12,407 nucleotides of DNA from an uncultured Oxalobacteraceae bacterium (lineage in GTDB: Bacteria > Pseudomonadota > Gammaproteobacteria > Burkholderiales > Burkholderiaceae), in assembly GCA_946479255.1 (NCBI GenBank), contig CAMLFK010000141.1, forward strand, positions 1-12,407. The letters are read 5' to 3'. The notes below the pieces were generated by a model. It worked only from the letters and a program-made list of their open reading frames with translations, had not been told where the DNA came from and did no database searches. Shown in pieces: positions 6,324-12,407 of the stretch (the first letter of the stretch is position 1; each line of letters starts with the position of its first letter). The position numbers were made by a program, and so were the translations under genes.

Positions 6324-6848
6324 TCATGCAGGCATGCGCCGCCGCAACAGCGAGCGCGGCAGATTCAGCCTGCTGGCGGGGTCCATCAGAAAGGCCGCCA
6401 GCACGGTCTCGAACAGCGCCATCTGGCCGGCGTAGCACGGCTGGCGCATCGCCTTGGGCGCGTTGAGGAATTTGAGGATAAAGTAGTCCGCCAGCAGATC
6501 GCCCTGCGCTTCCATGTTGAAGTCGGCCAGGGTCCTGGTCGGACACAGGTCATAGCGGTAAGACAGGCCGATCCGGATCGCACCGCGCAGGCGCACCGGG
6601 TAGCCCAGTTGATGCTGCCACACGTGCACCATCTCGTGCATGAACCAGTGGCGCGCGTCGAGACTACCGGCCGAAAAGTCGAGCAGGCAGCGGGATTTGT
6701 CGAAGTAGATGGCGCCGTTGGGAGTCATCGCGCAGTTCTTGGGCTGCAGCCCGAACGGCAGATAACGGCGCTTGTAGATATGCACCCGCGAGTAATCGAT
6801 GGCATCGCCGAACAGCAGCGCCGCCATCGCGATTTCGCCCGCCGTCAT
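6324..6848 (-). CDS. Putative HExxH zinc metalloprotein
   Basis: Small protein of 174 residues with a zincin signature: HEMVH at 71-75 inside WFMHEMVHVWQHQLGYPV, where the two histidines would bind zinc and Glu72 would be catalytic. A likely third ligand is E113 in FNMEAQGDLLADYF, 38 residues further on, which is a gluzincin-like layout. The N-terminus MTAGEIAMAALLFGDAIDYSRVHI matches proteins I have seen loosely labelled 'vgr-related' or 'Rhs' in Proteobacteria; that label is from memory and weak. No signal peptide or membrane helix is seen, so it looks cytoplasmic. I prefer the ATG at 6848 because GGGGAGG lies 11 nt upstream; an in-frame ATG at 6878 adds 10 residues. It starts 45 bp after eda on the same strand and is probably the third gene of that operon. 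Substrate unknown. Confidence 0.75.
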   Translation of the reverse strand: MTAGEIAMAALLFGDAIDYSRVHIYKRRYLPFGLQPKNCAMTPNGAIYFDKSRCLLDFSAGSLDARHWFMHEMVHVWQHQLGYPVRLRGAIRIGLSYRYDLCPTRTLADFNMEAQGDLLADYFILKFLNAPKAMRQPCYAGQMALFETVLAAFLMDPASRLNLPRSLLRRRMPA

Positions 6849-6893
6849 GCGACGGCGAACCTCCCCGCGGGAGTGCATGAGGTTTTACTGGCG

Positions 6894-7520
6894 TTACTGG
6901 CGCAGCGCCGCGGCGGCCTTGGCCAGTTCGGTAATGTGCGCCCAGTTGCCGGCCTTGATGGCGTCTTTCGGGGTGAGCCAGGAACCGCCCACGCAAGCGA
7001 CGTTCTTACAAGCCAGGAACTGCGGTGCGGTCTCGATCGAGATGCCGCCGGTCGGGCAGAAGGTCACGTCCGGCAGTGGACCGCCGATCGCGTTGAGCAT
7101 GCCCACGCCGCCCGCCGGCACGGCCGGGAACAGCTTGAGCTGGCGGAAGCCCGCTTCGCGCGCGGCCATCACTTCGGACGGGGTCATCACGCCTGGCAGC
7201 AGCGGCAGGCCGCTTTTCTTGGCCGCTTCGATCAGTGCCGGGGTCAGGCCAGGCGAGACGCCGAACAGCGCGCCCGCGTCGCGCGCGGCGGCGAATTCTT
7301 CCGGCTGGGTCAAGGTGCCCACGCCGAGGATCGCGCCCGGTACTTGCGCCATGGCGCGGATCGCGGCCAGGCCATGTTCGGTACGCAGGGTCACTTCCAG
7401 CACCCGGATGCCGCCGGCGACCAGCGCCTCGGCCAGTGGCACTGCATGCGCAGGATCGTCGATGGCGATTACGGGGATGACGCTCGCCGAGCGCATGATT
7501 TCAAGTAGGGTCATGGTCAT
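6894..7520 (-). CDS. eda: KDPG aldolase (2-keto-3-deoxy-6-phosphogluconate aldolase)
   Basis: Cleaves KDPG to pyruvate and glyceraldehyde-3-phosphate, the second Entner-Doudoroff step. 208 residues, normal for the class I enzyme. E42 and R46 lie in VLEVTLRT. The Schiff-base lysine K129 is in LKLFPA (128-133). Other family blocks are [11 protein letters not shown] at 66-76 and FCPTGGIS at 154-161. The frame is open far upstream into edd, but homologues begin [11 protein letters not shown], and the ATG at 7520-7518 overlaps the edd stop as ATGA, so translation is coupled to edd. An ATG at 7514 is a minor alternative. It is co-transcribed with edd, hence under the HexR-like operator upstream of edd. 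Confidence 0.96.
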   Translation of the reverse strand: MTMTLLEIMRSASVIPVIAIDDPAHAVPLAEALVAGGIRVLEVTLRTEHGLAAIRAMAQVPGAILGVGTLTQPEEFAAARDAGALFGVSPGLTPALIEAAKKSGLPLLPGVMTPSEVMAAREAGFRQLKLFPAVPAGGVGMLNAIGGPLPDVTFCPTGGISIETAPQFLACKNVACVGGSWLTPKDAIKAGNWAHITELAKAAAALRQ

Positions 7521-9433
7521 TTTGGGTTCTTGATCAGGAAGTCTTCGTCGGAGCCTGGCACGGCATCGCCAATATCGGCGGTCTCGTGCAGCGACACGGT
7601 GGTTTGGATCGGCGATGGCAGCGGGAAGGTGGTGGCACCCTTCTCCGCTTCGCTGATGGCGTTGCGGTACATCGAGAACAGTTCGCGGCCCATGCCGATA
7701 TGGCTGGAGGTCAGGTCGGCCGTGACCATCGAGCGCGCGGCCCATACCTCGGCCGGCACCAGCGCTTCGAGCGTGCCGGTGGTGGCATCCAGGCGGATGA
7801 TGTCGCCGTCGCGCACCAGGCCGAGCGGACCGCCCGCCAGGATCTCGGGCGAGACGTGGATCGCCGCCGGCACCTTGCCGGAAGCGCCAGACATGCGGCC
7901 GTCGGTCACCAGCGCCACGTGGCGGCCGGCGTCCTGCAGGTTGGCCAGCGCCGGGGTCAGCGCGTGCAGTTCCGGCATGCCGTTGGCGCGCGGGCCCTGG
8001 AAGCGGATCACGGCCACGAAGTCGCGGTCAAGCTTGCCCGCCTTGTAGGCGTGCATGAAGTCTTCCTGCGAATTGAACGTCAGCGCCGGCGCTTCGACCA
8101 CGCGGTGCTGTTCTTTCACCGCGGAGACCTTCATCACCGCGCGGCCCAGGTTACCGGCCACCAGGATCATGCCGCCGTCCTTGGCGAATGGATTGCTGGC
8201 CGGGCGCAGCACACTGTCGTCGCCGGTGACCGCAGGCAGGTCTTTCCAGACTGCCTTCTCGCCGTCCAGGAACGGCTCGGTGCAGTGCGCGCGCAGGCCG
8301 TGGCCCAAGACGGTGGTGACATCGTCGTGCAGCAGGCCGGCGTCGAGCAGCTCGCGGATCACGAAGCCTGGGCCGCCGGCGGCCTGGAAGTGGTTCACGT
8401 CGGCGTCGCCGTTCGGATAGATCCGGGTCAGCATCGGCACGATGGCCGACAGCTCGTTGAAGTCGTCCCAGTCGATCACGATGCCTGCGGCCTTGGCGAT
8501 CGCCGGCAGGTGCAGGGTGTGGTTGGTCGAGCCGCCGGTGGCCAGCAGGCCCACGATGGCGTTGACCATGCACTTCTCGTCGACGATTTGCGATACCGGC
8601 GTGTACTGGCCGCCCTGCTGCGAAATGGCCACGGCGCGCTGCGAAGCGGCCACGGTCAGCGCGTCGCGCAGCGGCGTGCCCGGCGTGATGAAGGCGGCGC
8701 CCGGCATGTGCAGGCCCATGATCTCCATCAGCATCTGGTTGCTATTGGCGGTGCCGTAGAAGGTGCAGGTGCCGGCGCCATGATACGAGGCCGCTTCATT
8801 TTCCAGCAGCTCTTCGCGCGTGGCTTTGCCTTGCGCGTACAGCTGGCGCACACGGGCCTTTTCTTTGTTCGATACGCCGCTGGTCATCGGGCCGGCCGGC
8901 ACGAACACCGCCGGGATATGGCCGAAGTGCAGCGCGCCGATCAACAGGCCCGGCACGATCTTGTCGCATACGCCAAGGTACAATGCCGAGTCGAACATAT
9001 TGTGCGACAGCGCGATGGCGGTGCTCTGGGCGATGGCGTCGCGCGAAAACAGCGACAGTTCCATACCCGGCTGGCCTTGGGTGACGCCGTCGCACATGGC
9101 CGGCACGCCGCCCGCGAACTGGGCCACCGCGTCGACCGCGCGCACGGCTTCCTTGATCACTTTCGGGAAGTACTCGAAGGGCTGATGCGCCGACAGCATG
9201 TCGTTGTACGACGAGACGATCGCCACCGACGGCTTCTTGTCCTGCTTGAGCTTGAGTTTGTCGTTGGCCGGGAAGGCGGCAAAGCCGTGGGCCAGGTTGG
9301 TGCACGACAGCGCGCCGCGCTGCACGCCCTGGATGCGCGCCGCATCCACATGGGCCAGGTAGGCCGCGCGCGATGGGCGGCTTCGCTTGATGATCCGCTC
9401 GGTCACCGATTGAACTACTGGGTGCAGCGCCAT
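7517..9433 (-). CDS. edd: 6-Phosphogluconate dehydratase
   Basis: Dehydrates 6-phosphogluconate to KDPG, the committed Entner-Doudoroff step; an IlvD/Edd-family Fe-S enzyme. At 638 residues it is slightly longer than the E. coli enzyme (603). Likely cluster cysteines are C156 in [11 protein letters not shown] (154-164) and C223 in [16 protein letters not shown] (219-234); C114 in [18 protein letters not shown] is also conserved in the family. The C-terminal family signature is [17 protein letters not shown]. The ATG at 9433 ([10 protein letters not shown]) has Shine-Dalgarno AAGGAA at 9448-9443, 9 nt upstream; the longer frame to 9532 runs through the promoter and operator and is rejected. 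It overlaps eda by 4 nt. It diverges from pgi across 265 bp holding two HexR-like sites. Confidence 0.96.
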   Translation of the reverse strand: MALHPVVQSVTERIIKRSRPSRAAYLAHVDAARIQGVQRGALSCTNLAHGFAAFPANDKLKLKQDKKPSVAIVSSYNDMLSAHQPFEYFPKVIKEAVRAVDAVAQFAGGVPAMCDGVTQGQPGMELSLFSRDAIAQSTAIALSHNMFDSALYLGVCDKIVPGLLIGALHFGHIPAVFVPAGPMTSGVSNKEKARVRQLYAQGKATREELLENEAASYHGAGTCTFYGTANSNQMLMEIMGLHMPGAAFITPGTPLRDALTVAASQRAVAISQQGGQYTPVSQIVDEKCMVNAIVGLLATGGSTNHTLHLPAIAKAAGIVIDWDDFNELSAIVPMLTRIYPNGDADVNHFQAAGGPGFVIRELLDAGLLHDDVTTVLGHGLRAHCTEPFLDGEKAVWKDLPAVTGDDSVLRPASNPFAKDGGMILVAGNLGRAVMKVSAVKEQHRVVEAPALTFNSQEDFMHAYKAGKLDRDFVAVIRFQGPRANGMPELHALTPALANLQDAGRHVALVTDGRMSGASGKVPAAIHVSPEILAGGPLGLVRDGDIIRLDATTGTLEALVPAEVWAARSMVTADLTSSHIGMGRELFSMYRNAISEAEKGATTFPLPSPIQTTVSLHETADIGDAVPGSDEDFLIKNPK

Positions 9434-9463
9434 AATAAGTCGTTCCTTATGAATTTTATTGCC

Positions 9464-9478
9464 TGAAATTTTACTACA
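9464..9478 (-). promoter_or_regulatory. HexR-like operator of edd-eda
   Basis: On the minus strand this reads TGTAGTAAAATTTCA. It shares the 13-base core GTAGTAAAATTTC with the element at 12321-12335 and GTAGT..AATTT with the other two copies. It lies 30 bp upstream of the edd start and contains a -10-like TAAAAT (9473-9468), whose predicted start near 9461 would leave a 28-nt leader with the Shine-Dalgarno. A second TAAAAT (9458-9453) lies just downstream. A repressor here would block RNA polymerase. HexR, released by KDPG, controls edd/eda/zwf in Pseudomonas and relatives. Assignment to HexR is by motif memory and context. Confidence 0.65.
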
Positions 9479-9612
9479 AAATGCGTGAGAACCATACCGG
9501 TTAATCGCTAAGCTTGCGCCTTTTGGCGACAAATTGCAAGTCTGGCACCGCTTTCGCGTGCGCGCCGGGGCAGCTCAAAGGCAGGCTCCGCCATTGGGAA
9601 AGCGGGGATTTT

Positions 9613-9627
9613 TGTAGTGAATTTACG
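9613..9627 (+). promoter_or_regulatory. HexR-like operator of pgi
   Basis: TGTAGTGAATTTACG, differing from the best copy (12353-12367) only at two positions. It lies 71 bp upstream of the pgi ATG and just upstream of a -10-like TATCAT (9639-9644), so it covers the -35 region. It suggests that pgi and the lactonase gene respond to the same regulator as edd-eda. Same caveats as for the edd site. Confidence 0.6.
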
Positions 9628-9638
9628 AATTTTTCCTG

Positions 9639-9644
9639 TATCAT
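9639..9644 (+). promoter_or_regulatory. Probable -10 of the pgi promoter
   Basis: TATCAT (5/6 to TATAAT), 54 bp upstream of the pgi ATG. The best -35 at 16 bp, GTGAAT (9617-9622), keeps only the TGA core and sits inside the HexR-like site. Predicted leader about 48 nt, without a recognisable Shine-Dalgarno before the ATG. Confidence 0.35.
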
Positions 9645-9698
9645 CCGACAAGCCCGATTATCCTCCCAACTTCTTTCCTCTGCTCCGGTCCCTAGCCT

Positions 9699-11342
9699 AT
9701 GTCCCAGCCCTCCCTGACCTCCACCGCCAGCTACCAGGCGCTCGAAACCCACGCGATCGAAGCCGAAGACTGGCAGCTGCGCTCCCTGTTCGCGGCCAGC
9801 CCGACCCGCTTTCCCGATTTGACCGTCGATGCCGCCGGCCTGTTCCTCGATTACTCCAAAAACCGCCTGAACGCCGAGACGCTGACCCTCCTGACCGCAC
9901 TGGCCAAGGAACGCGGCGTGGAAGCCCAGCGCGACGCCATGTTCGCCGGCGAGCGCATCAACATGACCGAGAACCGCGCCGTGCTGCACACCGCCCTGCG
10001 CGCGCCGCGCACGCCGGAACTGGTGGTCGACGGCCAGAACGTCAGCGCCGACGTGCATGCGGTGCTCGAGCGCGTGCGCGACTTCACCGACGCGGTGCGC
10101 AGCGGCGCCTGGCTGGGCCACACCGGCAAACCGATCACCGACATCGTCAACATCGGTATCGGCGGCTCCGACCTGGGTCCCAAGATGGTCTGCCTGGCGC
10201 TGCGCCAGTACGCCCATCCGCGCCTGACCATGCATTTTGTCTCGAACGTCGACGGCCATGACATGGATGCCGCGCTGGCCAAGGTCAATCCCGAGACCAC
10301 TCTCTTCATCGTCGCCTCCAAGACCTTCACCACCGCCGAGACCATGATGAACGCGCAGACCGCGCGCACCTGGTTCCTGCAAAGCGCAGCGGAGGACGCG
10401 CTGGCTAAGCACTTCGTGGCCGTCTCCACCAATACCGAGGCGATCAAGAAGTTCGGCATCGACCCGAACAATATGTTCCCGTTCTGGGACTGGGTCGGCG
10501 GGCGTTATTCGGTGTGGTCGGCGATCGGCTTGTCAGTTGCGCTGTGCGTGGGCTACGGCTACTTCAGCGATTTCCTGGCCGGCGCCCACGCCATGGACAC
10601 CCACTTCCTCGAAGCCCCGCTGGAGAAGAACATGCCGGTGCTGCTGGCCATGGTGGGCTTCTGGAACCGCCAGTTCCTCGGCTGCGGCTCGGTCTCGATC
10701 GCGCCTTACCACCAGGACCTGTCGCGCTTCCCCGCTTACCTGCAGCAACTCGACATGGAAAGCAACGGCAAACGCGTCACCAAGGGCGGCGAGCCGGTCG
10801 ACGTGCCGACCTGCCCGACCATCTGGGGCGAGTGCGGCACCAACGGCCAGCACGCCTACTTCCAGCTGCTCCACCAGGGCACCGACGTGACCCCGATCGA
10901 CTTCATCGCCACGCTGCGCCCCGCCCACGAGTACAGCAATCACCATACCGCGCTGCTGGCCAACTGCTTCGCCCAGTCGGAAGCCTTCATGAAGGGCAAA
11001 ACGCTGGACGAAGTGCGCGCCGACCTGCAGGCCCAAGGCCTGTCGCTGGCTGAAGTGGAACGCCTGGCGCCGCACAAGACCTTCCCGGGCAACCGCCCGA
11101 GCAACACCATCCTGATGGAATACCTGACCCCGTACACGCTGGGCGCGCTGGTCGCACTGTACGAGCACAAGACCTTCGTGCAAGGCGTGATCTGGGACGT
11201 CAACAGCTTCGATCAGTGGGGCGTGGAGCTGGGCAAGGTGCTGGCCAAGGCCATCGAGGCGGAGCTGACCGGCGAGCCAATGCCGCAACAGCACGACAGC
11301 TCGACCAATGGCCTGATCGCCATGGCCAAGGCGGCAGTATGA
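9699..11342 (+). CDS. pgi: Glucose-6-phosphate isomerase
   Basis: Interconverts glucose-6-phosphate and fructose-6-phosphate; cytoplasmic. 547 residues, close to the E. coli enzyme (549). Visible blocks are the sugar-phosphate loop NIGIGGSDLGPKM at 151-163, VASKTFTTAETM at 205-216, and GGRYSVWSAIGL at 267-278. Catalytic E354 is in LDMESNGK, H385 in TNGQHAYFQLLHQG, and K513 in the C-terminal signature GVIWDVNSFDQWGVELGK (496-513). The ATG at 9699 lacks a clear Shine-Dalgarno, but the next methionine is 80 residues later, past conserved sequence. It diverges from edd and overlaps the lactonase gene by ATGA, so the two form an operon. In a bacterium using the Entner-Doudoroff route, Pgi recycles fructose-6-phosphate into glucose-6-phosphate. 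Confidence 0.97.
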   Translation: MSQPSLTSTASYQALETHAIEAEDWQLRSLFAASPTRFPDLTVDAAGLFLDYSKNRLNAETLTLLTALAKERGVEAQRDAMFAGERINMTENRAVLHTALRAPRTPELVVDGQNVSADVHAVLERVRDFTDAVRSGAWLGHTGKPITDIVNIGIGGSDLGPKMVCLALRQYAHPRLTMHFVSNVDGHDMDAALAKVNPETTLFIVASKTFTTAETMMNAQTARTWFLQSAAEDALAKHFVAVSTNTEAIKKFGIDPNNMFPFWDWVGGRYSVWSAIGLSVALCVGYGYFSDFLAGAHAMDTHFLEAPLEKNMPVLLAMVGFWNRQFLGCGSVSIAPYHQDLSRFPAYLQQLDMESNGKRVTKGGEPVDVPTCPTIWGECGTNGQHAYFQLLHQGTDVTPIDFIATLRPAHEYSNHHTALLANCFAQSEAFMKGKTLDEVRADLQAQGLSLAEVERLAPHKTFPGNRPSNTILMEYLTPYTLGALVALYEHKTFVQGVIWDVNSFDQWGVELGKVLAKAIEAELTGEPMPQQHDSSTNGLIAMAKAAV

Positions 11343-12238
11343 CCAACACGGCACAATTCAAGGTAGTCTACGATTGCCCGATGCAGGTCGGCGAGTGCCC
11401 GCTGTGGAGCGGCGCCGAGCAAGCCATCTACTGGGTCGACATCAACGGCTTCACGGTGCACCGCGTGCATCCGGCCAGCGGCGAACACCGCGAGTGGCGC
11501 ATGGACAGCGAACCGGCCACCCTCGCCTTGCACGCCCAGGGCGGCCTGGTGGTGGCGCTGCGCCGGGGCTTCGTCCACCTGGACACCGTCACCGATGCCG
11601 TGACGGACATCGCTCCGGCGCCGTACGACACCGCCACCACCCGCTTTAACGACGGCCACGTGGATGCCGCCGGCCGTTTCTGGGTCGGCACCATTTTCGA
11701 GCCGCGCACCGCGCCGGCGGCCGAGCTGTACTGCCTGGAGAAAGGCAAGGTCAGCTTGAAATTGCCAGCCGGCGTGATGAACTCCAACGGCCTGGGCTTC
11801 GCGCCGGATAACGCGGCCATGTACCACGCCGACACCGCCGGCCACAAGATCAAGCGCTACCGCTTCGACCTGGCCTCCGGAACCGCATCCGAGCCTGTCC
11901 TGTTCCAGCAGTTCGACAACGACAAGGCCGCGCCCAACTACGGCGGCCGTCCGGACGGCGCCGCGGTCGACAGCGAAGGCGCCTACTGGATCGCCATGTT
12001 CGAGGGCGGCCGCCTGCTGCGCTTCGCGCCCGACGGCACCCTGTTGGCGGAAGTGAAGCTGCCGCTGCGCTGCCCGACCATGATGGCCTTCGGCGGCGGC
12101 GACTTGCGCACCCTGTACATCACCAGCGCCAGCCATGGCCGTTCCGCCGCCGAGCTCGAACAGTATCCGGACAGCGGCAAACTATTGGCACTGCGTGTCG
12201 ACGTGGCGGGCCGCGCGGAGCCCTTTTACCAGCCGTAA
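11339..12238 (+). CDS. SMP-30/gluconolactonase family sugar lactonase
   Basis: Six-bladed beta-propeller of the SMP-30/gluconolaconase/LRE family, which hydrolyses sugar lactones with one divalent metal ion. 299 residues, the usual size. Metal ligands expected from SMP-30 are all present: E19 in VGECPLW, N150 in NSNGLGFAPD and D206 in RPDGAAVD; the substrate-side N104-D105 lies in RFNDGHVDAAGRFWVG. No signal peptide, so it is cytoplasmic. The ATG at 11339 overlaps the pgi stop (ATGA), giving translational coupling; the longer frame from 11216 would lie inside pgi. Its place beside pgi and edd-eda suggests that it opens gluconolactone or 6-phosphogluconolactone to feed the Entner-Doudoroff pathway. 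The family cannot be resolved to substrate from sequence; a lactonase for another aldonolactone is possible. Confidence 0.9.
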   Translation: MTNTAQFKVVYDCPMQVGECPLWSGAEQAIYWVDINGFTVHRVHPASGEHREWRMDSEPATLALHAQGGLVVALRRGFVHLDTVTDAVTDIAPAPYDTATTRFNDGHVDAAGRFWVGTIFEPRTAPAAELYCLEKGKVSLKLPAGVMNSNGLGFAPDNAAMYHADTAGHKIKRYRFDLASGTASEPVLFQQFDNDKAAPNYGGRPDGAAVDSEGAYWIAMFEGGRLLRFAPDGTLLAEVKLPLRCPTMMAFGGGDLRTLYITSASHGRSAAELEQYPDSGKLLALRVDVAGRAEPFYQP

Positions 12239-12320
12239 GCGCGGCGCGTTCAGCAAGGGGCATTCCGTCTTCAATCCCGTCGATACGCGCCCCTGATTCC
12301 CTACGCTGAAGCCTCATTTT

Positions 12321-12335
12321 CGTAGTAAAATTTCT
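12321..12335 (+). promoter_or_regulatory. HexR-like operator, right-edge pair, distal copy
   Basis: CGTAGTAAAATTTCT, sharing a 13-base core exactly with the edd operator read on the minus strand. It lies in the non-coding stretch after the lactonase gene and is the weaker member of a pair with 12353-12367. It probably belongs to the promoter of a plus-strand gene beyond the window. Confidence 0.5.
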
Positions 12336-12352
12336 TGCAAATGAGGTATTTG

Positions 12353-12367
12353 TGTAGTAAATTTACA
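12353..12367 (+). promoter_or_regulatory. HexR-like operator, right-edge pair, proximal copy
   Basis: TGTAGTAAATTTACA, the best of the four copies, with palindromic ends TGTA...TACA. It begins 32 bp after the start of the distal copy, about three helical turns, so two dimers could bind the same DNA face. No start codon with a Shine-Dalgarno appears before the window ends at 12407; the regulated gene is outside. The rest of 12239-12407 shows no ORF and no convincing terminator. Confidence 0.6.
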
Positions 12368-12407
12368 GTTCCATTTTTCTGCTGTCCTACACCTGCGATC
12401 ATACATT

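Noticed and set aside
6315..7508. Plus-strand open frame of 397 codons opposite the metalloprotein gene and eda
   Set aside because: It runs across two genes and their spacer with low-complexity Arg/His/Gln/Gly-rich translation; eda and the HExxH protein explain the region.
7586..9466. Plus-strand open frame of 626 codons opposite edd
   Set aside because: It is a mirror frame created by the strong GC codon bias of edd; the translation is Arg/His/Gln-rich, resembles no family, and edd on the other strand is beyond doubt.
9513..9540. CTTGC...GCAAG with nested GCC-TTTT-GGC in the edd-pgi spacer
   Set aside because: The inner stem is 3-4 bp and the outer 5 bp with a large asymmetric bulge; no link to the promoters on either side could be argued.
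9501..10412. Minus-strand open frame of 303 codons over the edd-pgi spacer and the start of pgi
   Set aside because: Antisense shadow of pgi extended into a regulatory region; no motif and no ribosome site.
11213..12136. Minus-strand open frame of 307 codons opposite the lactonase gene
   Set aside because: Antisense shadow with Val/Gly/Ala/Arg-rich translation; the plus strand has all SMP-30 metal ligands.
12257..12293. GGGGC...GCCCC as terminator after the lactonase gene
   Set aside because: Only a 5-bp stem with a 27-nt loop and no T-tract; expected by chance in GC-rich DNA.

Overview
The window comes from a GC-rich betaproteobacterial chromosome, most likely an Oxalobacteraceae member (Massilia/Duganella/Janthinobacterium type). 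That placement is an inference from protein recognition (the HrpA, ArgA, YggX and Edd sequences) and from the neighbourhood hrpA / argA / yggX. No database was searched. I see no tRNA, rRNA, CRISPR array, insertion sequence or phage gene. This is mostly core chromosome carrying one signalling operon and one sugar-catabolism cluster.

Left part (1-3438): the 5' end of the RNA helicase gene hrpA runs off the left edge on the minus strand. It diverges from argA (N-acetylglutamate synthase, first step of arginine synthesis), which is followed by yggX (iron-trafficking/oxidative-protection protein). A GC-rich hairpin separates yggX from a convergent minus-strand pair: rpiA (ribose-5-phosphate isomerase) and a small cysteine-rich lipoprotein of unknown function.

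Middle part (3439-6323): a compact plus-strand operon encodes a stand-alone CheY-type receiver, a CheC-family phosphatase and a soluble PAS-GGDEF diguanylate cyclase. It lies behind a sequence resembling a flagellar sigma-28 promoter. I read it as a phospho-signal to cyclic-di-GMP module tied to motility. It converges with a minus-strand gene for a small exported four-cysteine protein that I do not recognise.

Right part (6324-12407): the Entner-Doudoroff genes edd and eda form a minus-strand operon, with a small HExxH metalloprotein gene behind them. Divergently, pgi (glucose-6-phosphate isomerase) overlaps an SMP-30/gluconolactonase-family gene. Four copies of a 15-bp TGTAGTAAATTTACA-like element lie upstream of edd, upstream of pgi, and as a pair at the right edge before a gene outside the window. 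They look like HexR operators, which would make this a KDPG-responsive glucose regulon. The unseen gene to the right is probably another member, such as zwf, glk or hexR.

I found no clearly new defence or mobile system. The points most worth checking are the CheY-CheC-cyclase operon, the HexR-type operators, the palindromic -10 that may make argA leaderless, and the metalloprotein attached to the Entner-Doudoroff operon.
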